From Flavobacterium sp. (GTDB lineage Bacteria > Bacteroidota > Bacteroidia > Flavobacteriales > Flavobacteriaceae), in assembly GCF_030146175.1 (NCBI RefSeq), contig NZ_JASLCE010000028.1:1-18847 (forward strand): a DNA stretch of 18,847 nt, written 5' to 3'. Position numbers and translations under genes: made by a program. Positions within the stretch are counted from its first letter, which is position 1, and each line of letters begins with the position of its first letter. Positions 13,846 to 18,847 of this stretch are shown piece after piece. The notes beneath the pieces are model-generated. The model ran no database searches and was not told the origin of the DNA. It saw nothing but the letters and a program-made list of their open reading frames with translations.

Positions 13846-14454
13846 TTAGTTTTTCCGGCATTTTACAAAAAAGAATGGGAAATTTTCCTGAACGGTTATG
13901 ATATCGAATAAACCGAATGAATCAAACTCCCGGTGAACCGATTCCAGATCATAGAAAAACATATTCACACCGTCGATTATTTCATAGCGATCTGGTCCGA
14001 GGTGTTTTCCGGTTCCATAGGTAGCGGCTTCTTTGGTGATCATCGTAAAAATCATATAACCGCCTTCTTGCAATTGATCATAACAATCGCGGATTAGTTT
14101 TTTTCGTTCTTCCGTATCCAGAAGATGGATCAATGCATAGCAAAATATCCCGTCGTACTTTTGATTATCAAACGGCATATCGGTTACCGATCCATGAAAA
14201 ATTTTTATAGCATCACCGTAGTGCTTTTGAGCCATTTCGATTGCCGTTTTCGAGATTTCAATTCCGGTTACGGTCATGCCGTTTTCCTTGAAAATCTGAG
14301 CATTCCGACCATAACCGATACCGGGAATAAGAATATGCTGTAGCGATTGCTCTGCAAAGAATTCGTTGGCCATAATGGTAGATTGTGCGGGCGTAAAACC
14401 CCACATTTCTTTTTTGTCGACAAAACTGGCTTCCCAGAATTCGGGTTTTTCCAT
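13846..14454 (-). CDS. Class I SAM-dependent methyltransferase
   Basis: A 202-residue methyltransferase with a Rossmann-type core. Motif I is ILIPGIGYGRN (41-51), the SAM-ribose acidic residue is Glu66 in VTGIEIS, motif II/III is SVTDMPF (Asp92), and motif IV is YDGIFCYALIHLL (100-112). The N-terminus FWEASFVDKKEMWGFTPA resembles small TehB/UbiE-like flavobacterial methyltransferases. I chose the ATG at 14454, 11 bp after the upstream stop. An ATG at 14493 would overlap the upstream gene by 28 nt and adds a non-conserved-looking stretch. The substrate cannot be read from sequence. Small-molecule methylation is most common for this type. Confidence 0.88.
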   Translation of the reverse strand: MEKPEFWEASFVDKKEMWGFTPAQSTIMANEFFAEQSLQHILIPGIGYGRNAQIFKENGMTVTGIEISKTAIEMAQKHYGDAIKIFHGSVTDMPFDNQKYDGIFCYALIHLLDTEERKKLIRDCYDQLQEGGYMIFTMITKEAATYGTGKHLGPDRYEIIDGVNMFFYDLESVHREFDSFGLFDIITVQENFPFFFVKCRKN

Positions 14455-14465
14455 AACTAATAATT

Positions 14466-15065
14466 TTAAGAATGATCCTTTATAATAGACCATATATGGC
14501 CATCTTTATTGATCCGGATCGTATTAACATAAGGTGTTTTGAAAAAAGATTCCATTATAATCTGATCTTCCTCATCGGCAAAACAGCACAAAACGGAATG
14601 CGCTAGCAAACATTTTTTATAATCATTATAGAAATAGAGCGTATTGTCGCTCGCATTGCTATCCATAACACCATTTAAAAACTGAATACGTTGTTGATAG
14701 GAATAGGAATTTTGATCCCATCGTTCAAACTTTTCGAAGAGATCTTCGTTTAGTAAAAAATAATTCCGATCGATAAAAAAAGACTTGCTTTTTACAGCAT
14801 TATCCAGAAGCTGAACAATATTCCGGGAATACAGAATGCTTCCTTTTTGATTCTCAAAATAGTCAATCCGAATGTCATTTTCCATAGCGGTTTCAAGCAA
14901 TAACTGTTCACAAAGGGTAACGACTTTTTTAAAAACAGCCATTTTATGGTCACTGATTTCAAAATCTTCCGTAAACGAAAATCGTTGGAATATCCCGTCT
15001 TTAGCAGAAAAACCACCGCTGTAATTGTTGATAAAACCCAGAAGGTAAAAAATTTTAAGATTCAT
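14466..15065 (-). CDS. Protein of unknown function, first gene of the minus-strand block
   Basis: A 199-residue protein. The start MNLKIFYLLGFINNY has some hydrophobic character but is too short and polar to be a secure signal peptide. The rest is acidic, with predicted helices (MAVFKKVVTLCEQLLLETAMEND) and a Cys pair in LAHSVLCCFADEEDQ. It is the first gene leftward from the divergent gap and is followed 11 bp later by the methyltransferase, so the two are probably one transcript. A 9-bp inverted repeat lies 71 bp upstream of its start. The family is not recognised. Confidence 0.7.
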   Translation of the reverse strand: MNLKIFYLLGFINNYSGGFSAKDGIFQRFSFTEDFEISDHKMAVFKKVVTLCEQLLLETAMENDIRIDYFENQKGSILYSRNIVQLLDNAVKSKSFFIDRNYFLLNEDLFEKFERWDQNSYSYQQRIQFLNGVMDSNASDNTLYFYNDYKKCLLAHSVLCCFADEEDQIIMESFFKTPYVNTIRINKDGHIWSIIKDHS

Positions 15066-15135
15066 AAAATGGGTGGATAGTCAGATTTAGTTCTGGTTAT
15101 TCTTTTGTGTAATTTCAGTTAAATAGTGCGAATCG

Positions 15136-15161
15136 TCTTGCATTATGTTAAGAATGCAAGA
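15136..15161. promoter_or_regulatory. 9-bp inverted repeat in the divergent intergenic region
   Basis: TCTTGCATT (15136-15144) and AATGCAAGA (15153-15161) are exact inverted copies with an 8-base spacer. They sit 71 bp upstream of the first minus-strand gene and about 310 bp upstream of the plus-strand giant gene. This is the arrangement of a dimer-binding operator, or a small RNA hairpin if transcribed. Confidence 0.45.
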
Positions 15162-15252
15162 TACTACTTTTGTTATTTTTCTATCGCTTTTACAATATTT
15201 AATGATCAATTTATTTCTGTAAAAAAACAAAACAAAATGTTCATTAAACTGG

Positions 15253-15274
15253 AAAAAAAGACCTCTTTGGGGTC
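15253..15274 (-). terminator. Leftward rho-independent terminator with no obvious upstream gene
   Basis: Read on the minus strand, GACCCC (15274-15269) and GAGGTC (15265-15260) pair with one G-T wobble around a 3-base loop and are followed by seven T (complement of 15253-15259). It lies in the gap between the two divergent genes. It would end a transcript coming from the right, that is, antisense to the start of the plus-strand gene or a small RNA from 15275-15470. The remaining gap sequence, 15275-15470, is AT-rich, and no promoter could be fixed in it. Confidence 0.6.
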
Positions 15275-15470
15275 AATCTAAAAAAGAGAGATTAATTTTC
15301 TATTACCAACTCCATGCTAACAGTTTAAAAAAACAAATAATTCTTCCTCCATTAATAGTTTTTCAATTTTCGAAGAAACAGTCGAAACCACAAACATTAC
15401 CGTGTTTTTCAGACACATTTTTAAATGAATTGTTTCAGCTGATTTTTCCGATTCAATACGATCTTCATTT

Positions 15471-18400
15471 ATGGAAAAAAAAATCACGTTATTCTTTATT
15501 CTATCCGCCTTACTTACCGGGATTTCGGCCTTATCACAAACACCTCCTGATGGAGTAGCTGTACCGGAAATTAGTACTGTTGTCAACATTAACAAACAAG
15601 CTCTAATTGATGAGGGGCAATTAGCAAACGATGAAAGACAATCGGTAAGACCGGATTTTTTCTCCCGACGTACTTCCGAAGTAGGCTTCACCGAAGGGAA
15701 ACTATCGGTTTCGCTATCCGGAGCCGCAAACTATACGATACCACTTTATTTGCCTCCTGGAATTAATGGCGTTGTACCTAAAATCGGAATCAACTATAAT
15801 AGTCAGTCCGGTGTTGGAATGCTGGGATATGGGTGGAATCTTACCGGTTTATCCTCAATTGCAAGGATACCTTCTACTAAATTTCATGATGATAAGATTG
15901 AAATTATTAATTATAATCTTTCGGATAATTATGCATTAGACGGTCAGCGACTGCTACTAAAAAGTGGTGTGCATGGTAGGGATGGAGCCGTATATGAAAC
16001 AGAAAATTATTCGAATACCAAGGTCACCCTCGTTGGCGGTATTGAAGGAGCGCCAGATAAAGGCCCGGATTATTTTATTGTGGAATACGCCGATGGTTCC
16101 AAAGCCTATTATGGTTATATACACGGGAATACTTCAAATTCCAGATCGCAAACGGATTATTCCATTACCTATTGGGAAAACCCTCAGGGATTGCGAATCA
16201 ATTATTACTATACCAATTGGATTTCCAATACGACCATCCTGAATAGTATTAAGTACGGATCGACAGGTACGGATACGCCAATAAATGAGGTTGTTTTTAT
16301 CTATAAAAACAGATTGAAGCCGGAAGAATTTCATATTGCCGGACTTCAGAAAATCAATGACAAAATTATAAGTGAAATTCAGGTTAAAGGAGATGGTGTC
16401 GCCCTACGTAATTATGTTTTTGAGCATACCGTAAGCGCTCTTGGACATGAAAAATTGGTCAGTATACAGGAAAAAACAGGAGATAATACAAGAAGTTATC
16501 CTAAAATGATTTTTCAATATGTTGATAATTTAACCTCTTTTCCAAAGCAAATAGAATTTGTAAAAACCATTCAAACAACTATTCCTTTCGCCGATATCAA
16601 GCGAACCATAACTGGAGATTTTGATGGTGATGGGGAAATGGAAATACTTACAGGAAATGCTGATGTCAGGAATCAATCCATCGGGATTTATAAATTAAAT
16701 GAGTCGGATAAGGGGATTAATCTGCTTACTCAGGCGACTCCGGTAACGATCAGTACCGTTTTTTCCACCGTAAATTTTCTGGATAGTAATTTTAAAAAGA
16801 AGAATAGGCAAGGTTGGTGTACGGTTGAAGGAGGACATGACGCGGTAGTTAAAGTATATTCATACAATAACAGTACTGGTGGCGCCGATTTAGAATACCA
16901 GAAAAGCTTTAGATCTATTATTTCGCAATATGGAAATAAAGATATGCATCCGTACTCCGGTTATTTTTCGCTTCCGGGCGATTTTAATGGAGATGGATTA
17001 ACGGATCTGTTATTTCTTAAAAACAATGGCGACGGAACATTGGCAACCCAGTTTGTGGATTTAGACAGAAGGATAGCGTCTGATTTGACCTATAATTCCG
17101 GGACATTGAGAATTGGAAATGTGACAGGTACTTTTGCTAATGGGATGCCGATTGTAAAAGGAAGCTTCCAATTTAAAACAGGAGATTTTGATGGTGATGG
17201 TAAAACCGATCTAATTATTTTCAGAGGGGATCCGTATAACGTCATGGATATTTATTCGTTGCGGAACAATGTTTTTGTAAAAATATACAGTTGGACGACC
17301 AATATGCCGGGATATCTGGGAAGTCCATCTACCCAGACAGGACATCCGGCAAACGGTATCCGGATGTTCCCGATTACAATAGGTGATTATAATGGTGATG
17401 GTAAGAGTGATATATTTTTTCCGGCATTGGGAAAAGTGTTAATGGCGACAGGCGGGATGCAATTTATAGAGGAATTATTGCCCTCCTATGACGGGTCGGA
17501 AGCGTATAAAGAGCAATTTTTGGCACTAGATTTTAATAATGACGGAAAAGACGACATCTTAAAACTTTCCCCGGTATTGGTAAAGAAACCAACCAGTATC
17601 TCCTATACGATCTGGACCGATAACCAAGGCTCACATCAATGTTGCCCGGTTCAGAACTATTACAACTATTACGGACTTAAAATAGAGCATTATTCCAGAA
17701 TGGGAAATGCCGGGTCAAGGTGGTCCGGTCAGTCTTTTCAGCGAATGATGAATGGTAGCGGTATTCCGTATGCCGATACGAACAGGTTTGATAGACTGTT
17801 GATGACACTTTTAACCCGAAAAAGCAAGACAGACAACGGTAAAACCGAAATCGCAATATTGGGCGGGAATGGTGTTTCGTTTTTCTCCAACAATAGCTTT
17901 TTAGATGACGAATATCTGCTTAGAAACATTCATACCAATGGTGTAAACCAATCGATTAGCTATGCCAATTTAAAACCGGGAAACGGCGTATATTTTGCCG
18001 GGAACGACATCGAAATATTTCCAAATTATACGATTAATACTGCTGAAAAATTCAAAGTCGTTTCGAAAATACAAAAAAGCGGACTCGCATATCATAAAAG
18101 TCAGGAGTACCGTTATCAAGGGGCTGTAGCCCATGCAGAGGGGTTAGGATTCTTTGGGTTCCAGTCGACGTTGAAAACAAATTGGTATGACGATCCGTCC
18201 AAAATCATCTCCTATATAACGAAGTTCGATATGAATAAAAGAGGAGCCGTAATTCAGGATTTTTCGGTTCCCGGACTGGTTTCACCTGCTTTAACCTTAA
18301 CAGCTACTGATTCCTTTATCAGCAAAAGTAATACGCTATATAACAACGAAGACTTCTATGATGAAGAACCGTTATCCTCCAATAAGGTATACAAACTGAG

Positions 18401-18847
18401 AAAAACAGGGGTTAAAAATTATAAAGGACTAACCGGAATTAACAGTGAAACGACAACGGTTTATAATGCCACCGGTAGTCCCACTAAGATAACCACCAAG
18501 GTGAAAAACGGAGCCACTCTCGAACGGGCTACAGTGGAAGATTATACGTACGACCCGCTAACAACCAGTCCTTATATGGTAGACCGGCCAAGGAGTAAAA
18601 GTACTACCACGACCCTTGCAGATAATGATGAGGTGCGCAGTGAAGAGCAGTATTTTTATGAAAAGAACCTGTTAAAACAGCTAAGACGAAAAGGACATAA
18701 TACCGGATATATTACCGAAGATAACGAATACGACAGCTATGGTAATCTAACCCAAAAAACAATGTCGGCTATAGGAATGGCGCCAAGAGTTAGCAAATGG
18801 GAATATGACACACCGACACATCGTTTTGTAAGCAAGAAAACGGATGT
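15471..18847 (+). CDS. Giant secreted SpvB/TcB-like protein with FG-GAP/VCBS motifs and RHS-type region (3' end outside window)
   Basis: From the ATG at 15471 the frame is open to the window edge: 1,125 codons and no stop. Residues 1-23 are a signal peptide (core LFFILSALLTGISAL). Residues 70-135 have the SpvB/TcaC signature: a GAANYTIPLYLPPG-like segment, then INYNSQSGVGMLGYGWNLTGLSSIAR. Five calcium-binding DxDGDG-type loops of FG-GAP/VCBS repeats follow, at residues 383-388, 504-509, 572-577, 639-644 and 687-692, as expected for the TcB beta-propeller. After about residue 900 come Tyr/Asp-rich repeats (VEDYTYDP, NEYDSYGNLTQ) typical of RHS/YD shells. Such proteins form cocoons around a C-terminal toxin or toxin-like domain, here beyond the window. 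Divergent from the minus block; its own promoter was not identified. Confidence 0.9.
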   Translation, partial: MEKKITLFFILSALLTGISALSQTPPDGVAVPEISTVVNINKQALIDEGQLANDERQSVRPDFFSRRTSEVGFTEGKLSVSLSGAANYTIPLYLPPGINGVVPKIGINYNSQSGVGMLGYGWNLTGLSSIARIPSTKFHDDKIEIINYNLSDNYALDGQRLLLKSGVHGRDGAVYETENYSNTKVTLVGGIEGAPDKGPDYFIVEYADGSKAYYGYIHGNTSNSRSQTDYSITYWENPQGLRINYYYTNWISNTTILNSIKYGSTGTDTPINEVVFIYKNRLKPEEFHIAGLQKINDKIISEIQVKGDGVALRNYVFEHTVSALGHEKLVSIQEKTGDNTRSYPKMIFQYVDNLTSFPKQIEFVKTIQTTIPFADIKRTITGDFDGDGEMEILTGNADVRNQSIGIYKLNESDKGINLLTQATPVTISTVFSTVNFLDSNFKKKNRQGWCTVEGGHDAVVKVYSYNNSTGGADLEYQKSFRSIISQYGNKDMHPYSGYFSLPGDFNGDGLTDLLFLKNNGDGTLATQFVDLDRRIASDLTYNSGTLRIGNVTGTFANGMPIVKGSFQFKTGDFDGDGKTDLIIFRGDPYNVMDIYSLRNNVFVKIYSWTTNMPGYLGSPSTQTGHPANGIRMFPITIGDYNGDGKSDIFFPALGKVLMATGGMQFIEELLPSYDGSEAYKEQFLALDFNNDGKDDILKLSPVLVKKPTSISYTIWTDNQGSHQCCPVQNYYNYYGLKIEHYSRMGNAGSRWSGQSFQRMMNGSGIPYADTNRFDRLLMTLLTRKSKTDNGKTEIAILGGNGVSFFSNNSFLDDEYLLRNIHTNGVNQSISYANLKPGNGVYFAGNDIEIFPNYTINTAEKFKVVSKIQKSGLAYHKSQEYRYQGAVAHAEGLGFFGFQSTLKTNWYDDPSKIISYITKFDMNKRGAVIQDFSVPGLVSPALTLTATDSFISKSNTLYNNEDFYDEEPLSSNKVYKLRKTGVKNYKGLTGINSETTTVYNATGSPTKITTKVKNGATLERATVEDYTYDPLTTSPYMVDRPRSKSTTTTLADNDEVRSEEQYFYEKNLLKQLRRKGHNTGYITEDNEYDSYGNLTQKTMSAIGMAPRVSKWEYDTPTHRFVSKKTD

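Noticed and set aside
14455..14493. Upstream ATG for the methyltransferase
   Set aside because: It would add 13 residues without family similarity and overlap the upstream gene by 28 nt. The ATG at 14454 gives the usual N-terminus and an 11-bp gap.
15317..15691. Minus-strand frame of 124 codons across the start of the giant gene
   Set aside because: It is antisense to the signal peptide and early domain of a clearly real plus-strand protein, with unlikely composition in its first half. Only the unexplained terminator beyond its stop keeps the question open, and that is listed as a finding.
1..18847. CRISPR array, insertion sequence or prophage module
   Set aside because: No spaced repeat array, transposase, integrase, or phage structural gene was found on either strand.

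Overview
The window looks like an accessory region of a Bacteroidota chromosome, most likely a Flavobacterium-like member of the Flavobacteriaceae. The DNA is AT-rich. Most starts lack a clear Shine-Dalgarno and sit behind A-rich leaders. Several proteins are of flavobacterial type: two DUF6705-like secreted proteins, lipoproteins with short lipoboxes, and a SpvB/TcB-type protein. No integrase, transposase, CRISPR array or complete RNA gene was recognised.

Layout. Positions 1-265 hold the tail of an unidentified transcript, perhaps the end of a tRNA-Ser-like gene, then a good rho-independent terminator, a short tandem repeat and a pair of mutually exclusive hairpins. From about 266 to 15065 every convincing gene is on the minus strand. 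Read in the direction of transcription (right to left), this block has three parts. (a) 15065-10461: seven genes, comprising an unknown protein, a class I SAM methyltransferase, an R2K-type ATP-grasp protein and four unrecognised soluble proteins. (b) 10033-4471: a small lipoprotein, then a tightly packed five-gene unit (ankyrin-repeat protein, three unrecognised proteins with 1-4 nt overlaps or 2 nt gaps, and a helical protein) that ends in a clear terminator at 4379-4416. (c) 4319-266: two unrecognised small proteins with a degenerate duplicated gene end beside them, then an export operon of a lipoprotein with a JAMM/MPN-like motif and two tandem DUF6705 paralogs.

On the plus strand, from 15471 to the window edge, runs one uninterrupted reading frame of more than 1,100 codons: a secreted SpvB/TcB-like protein with five calcium-binding FG-GAP/VCBS-type motifs and the beginning of an RHS/YD-like region. 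Its C-terminus lies outside the window.

Interpretation (inference). A very large secreted RHS-type protein facing a long array of small unrelated proteins, one ankyrin protein and several exported proteins resembles polymorphic-toxin or interbacterial-competition neighbourhoods, where such arrays supply immunity or accessory proteins. The sequence does not prove this. The best candidates for something undescribed are the ankyrin-led five-gene unit, the JAMM-like lipoprotein with its DUF6705 pair, and the methyltransferase/ATP-grasp pair.
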